Shown piece by piece: positions 51,499 through 63,480 of a stretch of DNA of 64,000 nucleotides. The stretch's first letter is position 1; the number at the start of each line of letters is the position of its first letter. Made by a program: the position numbers and the translations under genes. This stretch comes from Yamagishiella unicocca (Eukaryota; Chlorophyta; Chlorophyceae; Chlamydomonadales; Volvocaceae). Location: assembly GCA_003116995.1 (NCBI GenBank), contig BDSL01000075.1, positions 310,001-374,000 of the forward strand, read 5' to 3'. The notes under the pieces were generated by a model. That model saw only the letters and a program-made list of their open reading frames with translations, made no database searches and was not told the origin of the DNA.

Positions 51499-54400
51499 TC
51501 AGTTCAGCATCGTCAGCTGTGATTTGATGAATGATATAACGTCTGCTATCCGAGGCCGGCGGTGTGCTTCTTGAGCCCAGCAGGCTTGCGCCATTTTCCT
51601 ACGTGGCGGGGGGAGCGCGAGTTAGGCGCGTTGGATCACAGGTGAGGAAAACGGCCACTCGGACCCGCCGGGACGCGCGGATACGTATCTTCAATATCAC
51701 GCAGACACCTCCTGTACGTCACGAATGTACGAATCACGGGATTTGGGGGACGTGCCGTACCCGCTTGCTCACCACGCAATAACCCCCTTGTTTTTACTTG
51801 TTTACCGGTGCCGGTACCTAAAGCGTACGGCGACATAACATGGCGTGATGCCGGTGCTCCCTTGCGCGCCTCCCACCCAACACATGCGCAGGACGCTTCC
51901 ATCCCTCACCGCACTTGCACCATCTGATCCACAACCGCAGGACGAGCAGGACGAGCCGGACGAGCCAGTCACGCAACAAAGCCGCAGACCGGCCTGCACC
52001 CCACCCCACCCCACCACGCCCCACCACGCCACGCCGCGCCAGCCCCCACCGTGCCATACCCCACCTGTATGCCACGGGGACATCTCCCGTGAACGTTGGC
52101 CGCGCGCCCGACAGCACGGCCGCGGGGATGTCCTCCGGATCCAGCTGGCGGAACGGGCGCTGACCTCGCCCGCACACCAGCTCCCAAAAGATAATGCCCA
52201 AGGCGTACACGTCGACGGACGAGTCGATCCGCGAGTCTGTTGGTCGCGGTTGGGTTGCGGTTGGGTTGCGGTTGGGAGTTTGGGTCAGAAACGGCACCAC
52301 TGAGCGAGGCCGCCGAGGGATGAGCGGACCGGGCAGTCATTCGCTACGCAGGCAGCTGGCAACATGTGGGTAAGGCGAGCAGCTATGCAGCGACCGCTGC
52401 AGGGAGGGGATGCACCGGCAGGGCAAAACGCCACCACGCCGCGCGTTCGGTTGCGAATCAATGCGAACGACAACACCGTATACCACCCTGCCTGGAGCAA
52501 CGATTAACGAAGAAAATTGCGACTTAAGCGTGACGTCTTTATTACCTTCTTTATTACTATAATGTTTTACCTTCTTTATTACTATAATTTTTTACCTTCT
52601 TTATTACTATAAATTTTTACCTTCTTTATTACTATTACCTTCTTTATTACTATAAATTTTATTTTTACGTTTTTCTAATATAGTTATTACTTTATCAGCG
52701 CACTGGTCCCGCCACTACTCACTCTTCAACACCGCCTCCGGTGCCATGTGGGTTACCCTGGAGGCCGCGGGAGTATGGCAGCGGGGGCAGGGAGGAGGAG
52801 CGCGAGGGAAAATGGGTGACTTGGACTGTCAGTTACCGTGTAACGGGCATGTGTGTATCGGGGTGTGTGTCGGCGTGTACCCCGACGAACAAGATGCTGC
52901 GGGATGGCGTTCATACCCGGTGCCGGTAGGCCCTACTGGATAGGCCAGGCCGGCCCCCGCAACAGGGCTCTCGTAAATCTCAACACAACCGGTCCTTGGG
53001 TTTCCTCCCCCTCCCACATCCCCTCCTTGGCCTCCCCGCGCGAGAGACTCACGTGCCACTGGCCGCTGCCTGTACGGTGTACCAGCCGCGCGCCGCTCCT
53101 GCAGCGCTGCCGCCGGCGCCTTGACCAGGCCAAAGCGGCTTGGACAGAGCAGACGGCACGGTACCGCTGTCGGCATCCTTCGCCTCCGCCACCGCAGTGT
53201 CCTGCAGGTGGTGTGGGAACGTCGCTACTCCACAGCTGCCACCTAGCACCGCGCCCTGGGCGTTCGTTTCGGCGTGCTTTGTAGCGCATCCCTGGCTCCG
53301 AAACCTTCACGAGGCCGGGCGGGCCGGGCCGGCCCAAGCCTCCTCCTCCTTGCGACTCCTAAGCCATGCGGTACGACATGCGTTGGGTTCCCGTGAGCCA
53401 ACCACCCCACCATCTCGCAGTCTCGCACCGAATAAGGCCCATCTGCCTGTCCACGTCATTCCCCGCAGCGCACCTGCTGATCTAGCACCAGCGCGAAGCC
53501 GAAGTCCGCCAGCTTGCAGGTCCAGCCCCGCGGGTCGCCCGGGCTCGTCTTGAGCAGGATATTGCCGGGCTTGACATCTGCGGGGGACACGTCGCAGCCA
53601 AGGCGGCGGGGAGAGCGATACGGGAGCACGTGATTGCGGTATGGCCGTACACGTGAAACACCCGGGACGCAAGCCGGGACGGGGGGAAGGTGGGGGCTGC
53701 AAGGAAAACCCGTGTACGAAAGAAAAACCGTTTAGGACAGACGTTTTGAGTTGCATGCTGGAGAACTTGGAGCAAGGGGGAAGCAGAGGACCGGCTGCAG
53801 GCAGGCGGCATGCACACGCGCCTACACACGCACACGCCCGTACACACGCGCACACACACACACACACACACACGCCCACACACACGCGCGCCCACCTCGG
53901 TGCACCAGCCGCCTCGCGTGCAGGTGCCGCAGCGCCAGAGCGACTTCCAGCAGCGTCAGGTACACGCCCTGCGTACGACAAACAGGGGTACGGCAGGACC
54001 GTTGTGAGATCGTGCCATGCCTCCTTACCGCTTACGGGGGCGGTGCCGCCCGCTGACTCCGCGGCACCAGCAAAGCACCCCCTGCAACAGCCGCAGGCGC
54101 CGCTGGGGCCCCAATGCTCTGAGCGTGCAGTGCAGCCCGGGCACGACAGCTGTAAGCACCGCGGCTGGGGTTTGGGGTTTAGGGTTTAGGCTGCCGCCTC
54201 ACTCGATTTGGCACCGCCCTGAATGTACACGCTGCCCTGCTGCCTGGGTCCCCCCCACGTTCCTTTATTTATGTAACCCCCCACGCGACTCGCCTTCATG
54301 TCCACCTCAGTACGCCCGGCGTTCTTGTCCCCTCGCTGCGGTGATGCCCAGGGCCCCGACTGCTGCTGCCGGGTGACTAGCATCGGGAAGTGGCGGTCAG

Positions 54401-57167
54401 CCAGCGCGTCCGCCAGCGAGCCGCAGTCACACAGCTCCTGGACGATTGCCGTACAGATGGGCGACCCACCTGCAGGGACACGTACGGACATGTACGGACA
54501 TGTACGGACTGAACGGAGATGTGCGGATACAGCCTTGGGTTGCGCTCACGTGTGGCGCGCAGTGAGCGTACGAGGCGATGACATGACCAGGCGATGCGCG
54601 TGCAGAGGAGGCACCATATCGCATGTGCCGAGGTGCCGGCAGGAAGCCGAACAACAAGCCACCCTTCATACATCGCAACGTGTCCGTACCGGTTTGGGGG
54701 TTCTTGGGATCCAGGCGCCGGAGTACAAAGCCGTCCACCGAGTCACGAGAACGCTCCATGATCACGTTGTCGTATACGGCGAAAGCCTATCGGGGAACGG
54801 GGGCGGGCGGCGGCGCCAGGGTCTTCCGTCAGCGACTCACGGGCACAAAGGAGCCGATCCGAGTCATCCGACGGACAGCCGGACGCACACTGCAACCCAA
54901 CGCGCAGCACGGCGGCCTGCCGCCGCCGCTGCCGCCGCCGTCGCACGTGTGCCGTACCTGTACGATGCACACGTGACTGACGCTGCGCATGACGGCCAGC
55001 TCGGTTGCGTTTCGCAGCATGGTGCGACGGGCGCGCACTTGCTCCGACTCGGTCGGGTGCACTTCCGGGGAGGTCTGCCGCCGCGCCTGGCCCTCGCTGC
55101 TGTCGCACTGCTGCTGCTGCTGCTGCTGCGCCGCTGTTCCCTTTGCGTTGGGGACGCTCCGCATCATGGACGCCAGCGAGTGCACCAGCTCATGCTGCGG
55201 CTGCGTCAGGCGAGCTCCGGGGGCCTGCGCGAGACAGACCTCTGAGGAGGGTACGTCGTGGTCCGCGTCAGGCATTTCCATCAGCTGCGTGTCGGGGGCC
55301 CGGGGAGGGCAAGGGGCGTTAGGCGATGGGTGGGGTCGGCGAGGAAACGATTATATGCCGGTAGCGACAAAGGAGAAAGCAAAAGCGAAAGTCAGGCAGG
55401 CGGCGGGCTCGTGGGAGTTATGTAGGTGGCACCATCAGCGCCGCAAAACAGCAGCGCGCGCCGCAAAAAGAAAGCAGGGTGGAGGCAAGCAGCAGCAGCA
55501 GCAGCAGCGGCGCACACCGACCTTGACGGCGACCGACACCGTGCCCAGCAGCCCTCGCAGCACGACGCCGCTGGCGCCGTGCCCCAGCACCTCCGCGAGA
55601 TGCAAGTCCTCCAGGCCCTCCACTGCCCGAGCGCCGAGGTCCGCCCTGTGGGAGTACGGCGCCAGTGGGAATCATGCAGCTGAGTTAAGGAGGCGTTCCT
55701 ACGTTGACTGCCTGCTGTGCTACCGCTTTCCTAGGAGGCGTTCCTACGTTGACTGCCTGCTGTGTTACCGCTTTCCTCTCCAACCCAGTCCATCACTTCA
55801 AGCCATACGGGGGAACTCCCTGCCTCCCTGCCTGCCTGCCCTACCCGTGTGCCGACTCCGCCACCTCCGACGCGCTCGCCCGCAGAGTCGTCATGATGCT
55901 TTCCACGAGCGCCCCCATCATGCCGCGCATGCCCCACGTCTCGTCCAAGTCGTGCACGGTCATCATGGCGGCGGGCGCGTAGCGTCCGTCCGGCGTCACC
56001 TCCAGCGTCGAGTCGAGCATCACCGTGGAGAAGGCGCCGTGACTCGCATCGCCCAGTACGCTGGGTAGCCCCCCCGTGCCGCTGGGCATCAGCAGTGCCC
56101 CCGTGCGCTGCGTGCAGCCGCTGCTGGGCGCCGTGGCGGCGGTGTGGGGTGCGATGGGGCCGTGGGAGCTGTCCATGAAGGCGGAGGGGCGGCGGGAGCG
56201 GGAGCCGGCGGACGCGAGGAGGAGCTGCTTGGAGGGCGGCGAGGGCGGCACGCTGCCGTCCTTGCGGCGGGCATCTGCGGAATGGCACGCGGAGGGTTTG
56301 ATAAGAGAATCCGCGAATCCACGGCCAACAAATCGAGGGCGGTGAAGGTGGCGGTCCAGCGGCGCGCCGAAAAGCAGGAACGGAGGGAGCGAGGGACGGC
56401 CGGCCGCGGTGCGGTGTGTATGAGTGGGGTCATGTGGGCGGTGGGTGGCGTGGGTTCATGGCCGTGAGGGCGCGGCCGCTCCGTGGCCGCTGCCGTACTG
56501 CAACACGCAAGCAGTACCCACCACGTGCATCATCTAGCAAGTCACGTGGTACGGTCGGACACCTGGTACAGCAGCGCGCTACCCGGAGCAGCCGTACGGC
56601 AACACGTGTGTGTATTGGTGGCGAGGCGGATGTGACCTCCTGACCCAGGCGCTGACACCTGCCGGCAGCGGTGCCCGCGGGTGGCTGCTCACCTTCGCCT
56701 CCGGTGTCGAAATCCCGCGGCAGGCCCGACACCATTCCGGAGCCCAGGATCGGCTCCGCCGCGCAATCGCTCATCGCGATCTCGCCCTGCGCCTCCCGCA
56801 CGGCCGCGTGTGGCCCGATTCGTGCGTTGACGGTCGATGTCCAGGAGGCAGCGCGCGCCACGAGGTTCGAGCTGCTGTCGTCATGCGCTTGGACGAGGTT
56901 CGCGGCGGGCTGCAGCTGCAGCTGGTCCACGTGTTCTCGGACGCGGGAGACCGACATGTAGGACCCGGGCACTCCAGCTCGTAGGGTTTCGAAGTCGGCC
57001 CCTGCGGATGGGAGGGGACAGCGGGGGAAATGGAATGGCAGCAGCGGTGTCAGGGCGGTAGGCCAGGGGACCCGGTGTGCTGGATGTCGAGTAGGCGTCA
57101 CAAGAGAGTGGGGGGGACCATGCCCGGGGAGAGAAACATCAGCAGCTGCAGCAGCAGGCGGAACTTG

Positions 57168-57202
<35 letters not shown>

Positions 57203-60200
57203 GAAAGAGGTCCACACGGCGCTTACCCAGCTCTGCAGTTTGCAACTGGTGCCGTACGATTTCCACGAGCATCTGTACGGCGGGCAAAGCGGCAGCATCG
57301 CGCCGCGCGGGAGGGGTGCAGGCGCCGTTAGCGAAGTCAGCCGGCGCATTTCCCCCGCCCCTCCAAGTCAGCCGGCGCATTTCCCCCCCCCCTCCAAGTC
57401 AGCCGGCGCACTTCCCCCCGCCCCTCCAAGCAATCGGGTGTAAGTGGGTGAACCTTCCGGCTCACCTTGCTGATTAGTGCGCCGCAGCTGTCCCTCACCG
57501 CTGACAGGAGCGGCTGCGGCATCAGCGTGGGGAAGGCGACGTACAGCCCCAGCATGCAGCCACCCTCCGCCACCTCCATCCCCAGCAGCACCAGCGACGA
57601 GGCCCCGTTGCGGCTGCTCGAATCCAAGTTATGGATGCCAGTGGCCGCACTGGCCTGCCATGACCTCCCGGGCATAATGTTCTTGAAGCCAATGAGCATG
57701 CACACGTCCCGAGAGGGTTGTCGTACATCGGCCACGTGGCGCGCTGTGTCGGCGACTATGATGCCGGCGGGCACCTGCGCCGGAGGGCGCTTCATTCTCG
57801 CGTTCGTGACCAGTCGGAACAGCAGCGTGTGGGAGAGCTGGAAGGCCTTGGCGCTGAGGAACAGCACCGCCGCCGTAGCCGCGGAGGAGCCTTGCCCCAG
57901 AGAGCGAGGTGTGACGAGGACGCCGTCGGTCATGTCACGATCGCCGTACGCGCTGGTGACGTGTCGTCCAGCGCCTGCTAACGTGTCGTCCAGATCCCGG
58001 CGACGATGCTGTTCCGCGTGTTGGAAGGCCATCGAGCCCGCGGGGGGCTGAGGCGGCAAGCTGCGGGCGCCTTCGCTGTCCGCGGCGACATGAGTGGGGT
58101 GGTGGTGCTGCATGACGATCTGCGACGCCACGCGCCGCACCGGCTTGCGGAGCAGCGGCGCCACCACTCCGCTCCTGGTGTCGTACATGTCGTACGGATG
58201 TTGTCCAGATGTCGTACAGATGTCGCGTACGGATGTCGTACAGGGTTGCACACATGCGGGGGAAATGCGGCGGTCAGTCAGCCAGTCAGCCAGTTCATCC
58301 ATGCTCATCCTCCATGCTCATCCATGCTCATCCATGCTCATCCATGCTCATCCATGCTCATCCATGCTCATCCATGCTCATCCTTGCTCATCCATGCTGA
58401 TCCTTGCTCACATGCTGGTGAGGTTGTCGGGCGCACGCAGGCGCTCAGGCGGCTGCCATGAGCATCATGATCGCATTGCGGCAAGCGGAGATGCCGCTGC
58501 TGAGGCACCGCCAGGCCCCCCGTGGTTAGCCTAGTGTGGCGCAGTCATTATCCAGCAAGGACATGCCGGCGCCCGGTTTCCGGGTGCCGCGCACTAGTCG
58601 GCTCACTCCTGGGACGCGCCCTAGGCGCCCGCATGCCCCTCCGGCGCCGCACACTGGCTGCTGCTGCTGAGGACCCGACCCCTCGCCCTCGTAAACCTTG
58701 TATCCCTCCTAGCCCTCCTAGCCCCTCCTAGCCCTCCTAGCCCTCCTAGCCCCTCCTAGCCCTCCTAGCCCCTCCTAGCCCCTCCTAGCCCTCCTAGCCC
58801 TCCTAGCCCTCCTAGCCCCTCCTAGCCCTCCTAGCCCCTCCTAGCCCCTCCTAGCCCTCCTAGCCCCTCCTAGCCCCTCCTAGCCCTCCTAGCCCCTCCT
58901 AGCCCTCCTAGCCCCTCCTAGCCCTCCTAGCCCCTCCTAGCCCTCCTAGCCCTCCTAGCCCCTCCTAGCCCTCCTAGCCCTCCTAGCCCTCCTAGCCCTC
59001 CTAGCCCTCCTAGCCCTCCTAGCCCTCCTAGCCCTCCTAGCCCTCCTAGCCCTCCTAGCCCTCCTAGCCCCCCTAGCCCTCCTAGCCCTCCTAGCCCCCT
59101 AGCCCTCCTAGCCCCCCTAGCCCCCTAGCCCTCCTAGCCCTCCTAGCCCTCCTAGCCCTCCTAGCCCTCATGTGGTGCCCCGCCAGTCACCCACTTTGGC
59201 CGCTGCGCCGTGCGGTCGCCCTCCGCGATGGCCGCTACCGTCACATTCCGGACCGCAGCTAACGAGCCGCTGGGCAGCGCCGTCGAGGCCGCGGTTTCGG
59301 GGCACAGCATGAACGCCACGTGCGACTCCGGCTCCGGAACCAGCGCGGACTGCACCGCCACGTCGGTGTAAAAGCGCAGCCGCACGTGTTTGGACACAGC
59401 CGAGCAGACCCCCGCCACCAGCGTGTGCAGGTTGGTGCAGCCGGCCAGGCGCCGCACCGCGCCCGCAAGCCAGGCGACGTAGTCCGAGTCCACCGCCGCC
59501 GCCGCGAGGGCCATGGATGCGGAGAGCGACAGCTGGGAGAGCGCAGAGGCGTCATTCAGGAGCGCCAGGCTCCGGCTGACGAGGGCTGCTCTGTCGTCCC
59601 AACCGCCTGCGCCAATGACGGTTGTCGGGTCGCATTCCGCGACGACGATCCACAGGGCCCCCACCAACCGGCGACCCGAGGTGAGAGGCAGCGCGGCAAA
59701 GGTCAGTGGCGCTGAGCCGCGAATCGTCGCCACGTCAGCCGCGCAGTCGCGCTGCATGAGTTTGGTGGCCGCCGCTGGAATCTTGTCCCCTGATGCGATC
59801 CACGGCCGGTCGAACCTACACACGGCCGCTTTCTGCGGTATGAAAACCGTTGAAGATCAGCTGCGGCGACAAACCAGCTTCATGAGGGAGGCAGCTGGCA
59901 GGCGTGGGACGGGCAGCAGCGCGGCGCGCAGCAGCGTGTAATGGGGGCAGCGCACGGCGTGGGGGGCATGGTATGCATGCGGGGCGTGGCGCACGTGCGT
60001 GCGGTGCGTGAAGGGGCGCACCTTGCTGGCTAGCGCTTGCTCCATGAGCAGTGCATTACCGCGCCGTTCTCCGTTGCTTGATGCCATGTTTCGAAAGGGA
60101 ATCCCTGACGTCGCGCTGTCTGCCTGCTCCGCGCCGACGGCAGCAGACAGCTGGAACGAACGGCCTGGCAGGCAAGTCTCTGCCCACTGGGTAGCTGCCA

Positions 60201-60850
60201 CCGCCATGCCAGCGCGGGCTGCAAGCTGCACCAGGTGCTTGGTGTTAGGATCGCTGTCGTCTGGAGTGAGGGCGAACAACCTGGAGGAGAACACGCGAGG
60301 AGCGTCAATTGCCGTTGGGACGTGCGAGGTGGTTGGTAAGGAGACGGTGGCGACGCCCAAGTCCACATCTGCACGTTTGCTGCAGCTGACATGGGATGGA
60401 CTTGTTCTGATACTAACCTGGCAACGGCGGTTGGACCAAGATGCTCCTGGACTGTAGAGGCGAACAGAGCTGCGCGTGCCTCAAAACCATTGCCCTCCAG
60501 TGCGCCCAGTGCCAACTGCAGGGCCTGCAGCTGGCCTACATCGAATGGAATGCGCACATCTGTTGAGGCACGCTGCTGGTTTTCGCTTGGAACCGCCTAC
60601 AAGGATGAAACACCGCGTCCATACGTGTTATCGCCGATTGTTGAGGCGCTGGGCAACACAAAATCAGGCGCAATATGCATGCAAGGATTTGAGCACAATT
60701 ATATGCTTTATAGTGTAGAGGAACAGCCTTGGTAGACACCTGTGCGGCGCCGGTGTGCGATAAGTCGCAGGCCTTCTCAGGGAACTGGTACGCTGGTTGA
60801 GGCCGCGCCGCTGGCCCCTGACTACTGAAACAACAATTTAGCAATCCCAT
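51499..60850 (-). CDS. TKL-type protein kinase with a large N-terminal region and myristoylation-like start
   Basis: Nineteen exons (minus): 60740-60850, 60418-60596, 60022-60379, 59195-59832, 57466-58174, 57227-57272, 56693-57001, 55845-56274, 55522-55645, 54958-55284, 54690-54786, 54306-54469, 54036-54149, 53896-53968, 53474-53577, 53053-53201, 52723-52757, 52065-52236, 51499-51598. All are in phase; ~1412 residues. Start MGLLNCCFSSQ looks like an N-myristoyl/palmitoyl signal. Residues ~37-780 hold two globular, GAF-like stretches (tentative). The kinase domain (~940-1405) has GHGASGVV, VAVK, a helix-C Glu in NATELAVM, HRDVKPGN, DFGFA, MAPEAVLK, DVYALGIIFWEL and ACWAQEAHRRPR: all catalytic residues are present. 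Two insertions split it, one after VAVK (~90 residues) and one near the hinge. Likely a membrane-attached signalling kinase. Ligand and substrate unknown. Confidence 0.87.
52543..52653 (+). repeat. AT-rich tandem repeat in a kinase intron
   Basis: Five copies of TACCTTCTTTATTACTAT spaced 25, 25, 25 and 18 bp apart, in intron 52237-52722. Strikingly AT-rich compared with the surrounding gene. Confidence 0.9.
53698..53774 (+). repeat. Dispersed intronic repeat, copy C (kinase intron)
   Basis: Best match to copy A (2985-3066), same strand, sharing AAACCCGTG, AAAACCGTTT, GACGTTTTGAG and GCATGCTGGAGAACTTGG-type blocks in order. Antisense to the kinase gene, in intron 53578-53895. A CA-dinucleotide tract follows at ~53832-53885. 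Confidence 0.65.
57171..57203 (+). repeat. CAG/GCA trinucleotide tract in a kinase intron
   Basis: About ten uninterrupted CAG units in intron 57002-57226, just downstream of the donor of exon 57227-57272. Read on the coding strand it is CTG. Confidence 0.85.
58298..58405 (+). repeat. Tandem 10-bp CATGCTCATC array in a kinase intron
   Basis: About ten copies of a 10-bp unit with two single-base variants near the end, in intron 58175-59194 together with the larger CCTCCTAGCC array. Confidence 0.9.
58690..59167 (+). repeat. CCTCCTAGCC satellite in a kinase intron
   Basis: About 480 bp of 9- and 10-bp units (CCCTCCTAG and CCCCTCCTAG) in mixed order, nearly 50 copies. The 9-bp form is purer at the right-hand end. 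It fills half of intron 58175-59194. The coding strand is purine-rich (GGAGGG), so it could form triplex or other non-B DNA. Confidence 0.95.
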
Positions 60851-61316
60851 CGGCTTCCTCTCTAGGGGACTTGACACCGACTGAAATACCGGTAGTGCCA
60901 CGCAGTAGCCAACGGCATCCCATAAAGCCCTGCTGTTATCCGGGTTCTTGTTGGTAACATTCAGTATCGCTAGGGTAACGGGTACTACGGAGCAGACGAA
61001 GTGGGCCGCCCGTACTGCACTCATAAACCCTTCGCCTGGGCGGACATCCCTTTTACAAGCATTCGCAATGCCACCCTTATTTACATCTTTTAACCGACTT
61101 TGGAACCAAACGGCGACGGTCAATTCAATACCAGTCGAAAAAGTGATAAATTGAAGTTCTGTATTCGGTTTGACAGGAAGTCCGTATTATTTGTTAGGGT
61201 AAAAACTGAACAAAGGTGACACCGGCGGGGGAACCCACGATGGAATAAGTCGTACGCTTCGCACGCGTCACATATCTGCGTGGAAGGATGTTACGGTGTC
61301 TTCAAGCCCCGAATCG

Positions 61317-61389
61317 CCCAGAATGCGAGAGTTACAAGGGAGCCTGAACGGCTGCGGGAGCCCAGAATGCGAGAGTTACAAGGGAGCCC
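61317..61389 (+). repeat. Direct repeat next to an inverted-repeat arm
   Basis: A ~27-bp segment containing AGAATGCGAGAGTTACAAGG occurs twice, about 44 bp apart, immediately before the inverted-repeat arm at 61387. Confidence 0.8.
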
Positions 61390-61670
61390 AGGACAAGAGG
61401 GGCGCCCATACCGAGACAGGCAGCACGATCTCTGCCGTCAACCATTGAGGAATGGCGAGGAACAACAGTCATGTCTTTGGATTGGCGTTTAAGGAGTAGT
61501 ACCAATACCGAAGTAATACCAATGCGCGAATAGTCTGGGACAGGCCGTGTAGTGCTTCGGGGACGGAACGCGGCAGGACGAAGTCGTGGGACATGAGTAA
61601 GGACATCAAATACCGGTGCTTGGAAAGCGTGACGATTAAGATATTTCCCGAGGCCCCTCTTGTCCTGGGA
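61387..61670. mobile_element. Possible small inverted-repeat element (~284 bp)
   Basis: Arms CCCAGGACAAGAGGGGC at 61387-61403 and its exact reverse complement at 61654-61670 enclose ~250 bp with no coding capacity. Size and structure fit a MITE-like element. No clear target-site duplication was found, so this is tentative. Confidence 0.4.
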
Positions 61671-62649
61671 TCGCCCGGGATTGCGGACACTGTAATATCT
61701 TCTTATCTCCTGAGCAGAGCAGGGCAGACCGCCAACGGACAGAGGTCCCAGCCGAAACAAAAGCACTGCATCCACGGATGTTATGCCTTAAGGCTTTTTA
61801 ACCACCTCATAATCTTAATTGGTACTTCATGTGATCAGTGGTGCCGATGCCCGGACGGGAAGTAGGTCTGGATGGATTGGTAAGCCGCGTTCGAAGACAG
61901 ATGCTCATACCAGGCAGTACAGCGTCACTTTGTCTGGAAATGAAGGGTCCGAGACTGGTCTGCCAGAGTCGTTGTTAGTCTATGCTAGCTCCTGAGCTTT
62001 TATAAATTCGTACCATTTGTCAAAGGTATCCAACGGCACCCAAATATCATCGCTATTGCAACACACGGAGCGCAGAGTTGCCTATGAACGTTTTTGCAGA
62101 GGCTTTGCGTCCGCTCCTGGCTCACCCTTTCGTGACACAATTTGATGACTACGGTATCGAGCATGGACTCCAGAAGTATATGGGACTTCCTGCATGTTGC
62201 CTACTAGTTGTCAACTTCTGTCCTCACGAGCGTGATGATGAAGCGCAAGCAACTAGCAAACATGCAAACCTGGAGCACCCCGTCCTTACAGAAGGTCTGG
62301 CGAGCTGACAGGGGCCGGCATTCCTCCTTTCCTTGCCGATTCGCCGCCTGGTTCGCTATCACGCTGTGCGTCGGGCTGTCGCCGCTCCGCCGCAGCGTGC
62401 GAGCTAAGCCAGCTGCACATGCCAAACCTAGGAGGGCTTTGAGTTTACACTCAGGAGGACTTCCCGTAGCTAGGGAACTCGTGCCCAATCCAACGAACTT
62501 TGGGGCTTATTTGCAGAACGCAAGAGCTTCCTTCGCTGGTCGATCCTGTCGACCCGGCTTTCAGATCCGGCACGTAGCTCTGGGGCGTGGACGATCCTGA
62601 ACGCAACTTACAAACAACATGAGGTTCACGATGAACCACTTTCCAATTT

Positions 62650-63480
62650 CAATTCTAACTGACGAGGCGGTTTTCCGGTGCCCGCGAGCCTGCGAGCGGA
62701 ATCGACCCAAACAGCCTGGCAATCCGTACCGCATGGAACGCAGACACCCCCCCGGCAGCCCAGCCGACCTCTACCGCGCCCTGCGCGTCCAGCTGGCGCC
62801 TGTGCTGGCAGGTGCGCTTAGGATCATCGGAACCTCTGGGCGCCTTTCCGCTGGCTTCATGGATGGCGTCACCACTGTGTTGTACACCGCGATGACCGCA
62901 ACCAGGCAGGCAGCTATCACCCGATCATCCTCCCCAGCACCGACTACTGCCTCGTCACCTAGGTGATTACCGCCCGGCTTGGGCCCGCACTGGACACGGC
63001 GATTAGTTTGGAGCAGTCAGCTTTCCAGCCAGGCCGCCTCATTGGGATGAACATCCTCTTCCTCCGCCACCTCCACTAACTCAAGGCCAAGCAAGGGCGT
63101 TTCTGCATCCTGGCGTTTCTGGATTTCGCCATGGCCTACGACACAATCCCTCCACGCTGCAATGGGCACCTCGGGGCTGGCCCTGGCCTTCCCACCTGGA
63201 ACCGCCTCCTACTCTCCACCACCCTGTCCGGCGCTCTCGTGAGTGGCCATCGGTCGCTCTTCGTCCCCTTCGCCGCGGGGGTGCGGCAGGGGTGCCCACT
63301 GGCGCCTCTGCTGTACCTATTCGCCGCCCAAGCTCTGCTGACCTGTATGCAACACTGTAGACTTGGGGCTCACCTGGCTCTGGACGCCAGCCCTATTACT
63401 GCCGTTTAGTTTGTCGATGGCACGAAGGTGTCCTGTTTTCCCTGGGCCTTTTGGGGCGCCTGTTGGCTGCTAGTGCTGGC
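62650..63480 (+). pseudogene. Degenerate non-LTR retrotransposon (LINE) reverse transcriptase fragment
   Basis: Reading across frames gives an ordered RT domain: PADLYRALRVQLAPVL, GVTTVLY, then after a frameshift near 62890 ILPSTDYCLVT, stop, ITARLGPALDTAISLEQSAF, QPGRLIGMNILFL, stop, ILAFLDFAMAYDTIPP and AAGVRQGCPLAPLLYL. These are the fingers and palm motifs of LINE RTs. The catalytic Y/F-A-D-D box reads FVDG just after another stop codon, so the enzyme is dead. No endonuclease or RNase H part is visible; the element is truncated at both ends. Plus strand. Confidence 0.85.

Larger units (their letters stand above)
60851..62649. other. Spacer upstream of the kinase gene
   Basis: Holds the kinase promoter near 60.85-61.2 kb, the repeats at 61317-61670, and otherwise no recognised gene. 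Short open frames at 62.1-62.6 kb show no known domain; they may belong to the decayed retrotransposon that follows. Confidence 0.4.

Noticed and set aside
51636..51902. Minus-strand segment considered as the last kinase exon (RRCLRDIEDTYPRV)
   Set aside because: The exon at 51499-51598 fits the same phase and supplies the expected ACW...RP kinase ending, which this segment lacks.
54171..54190. TTTAGGG-like telomeric motif
   Set aside because: Only about two units inside a kinase intron; too short to be a telomere or an interstitial telomeric tract.
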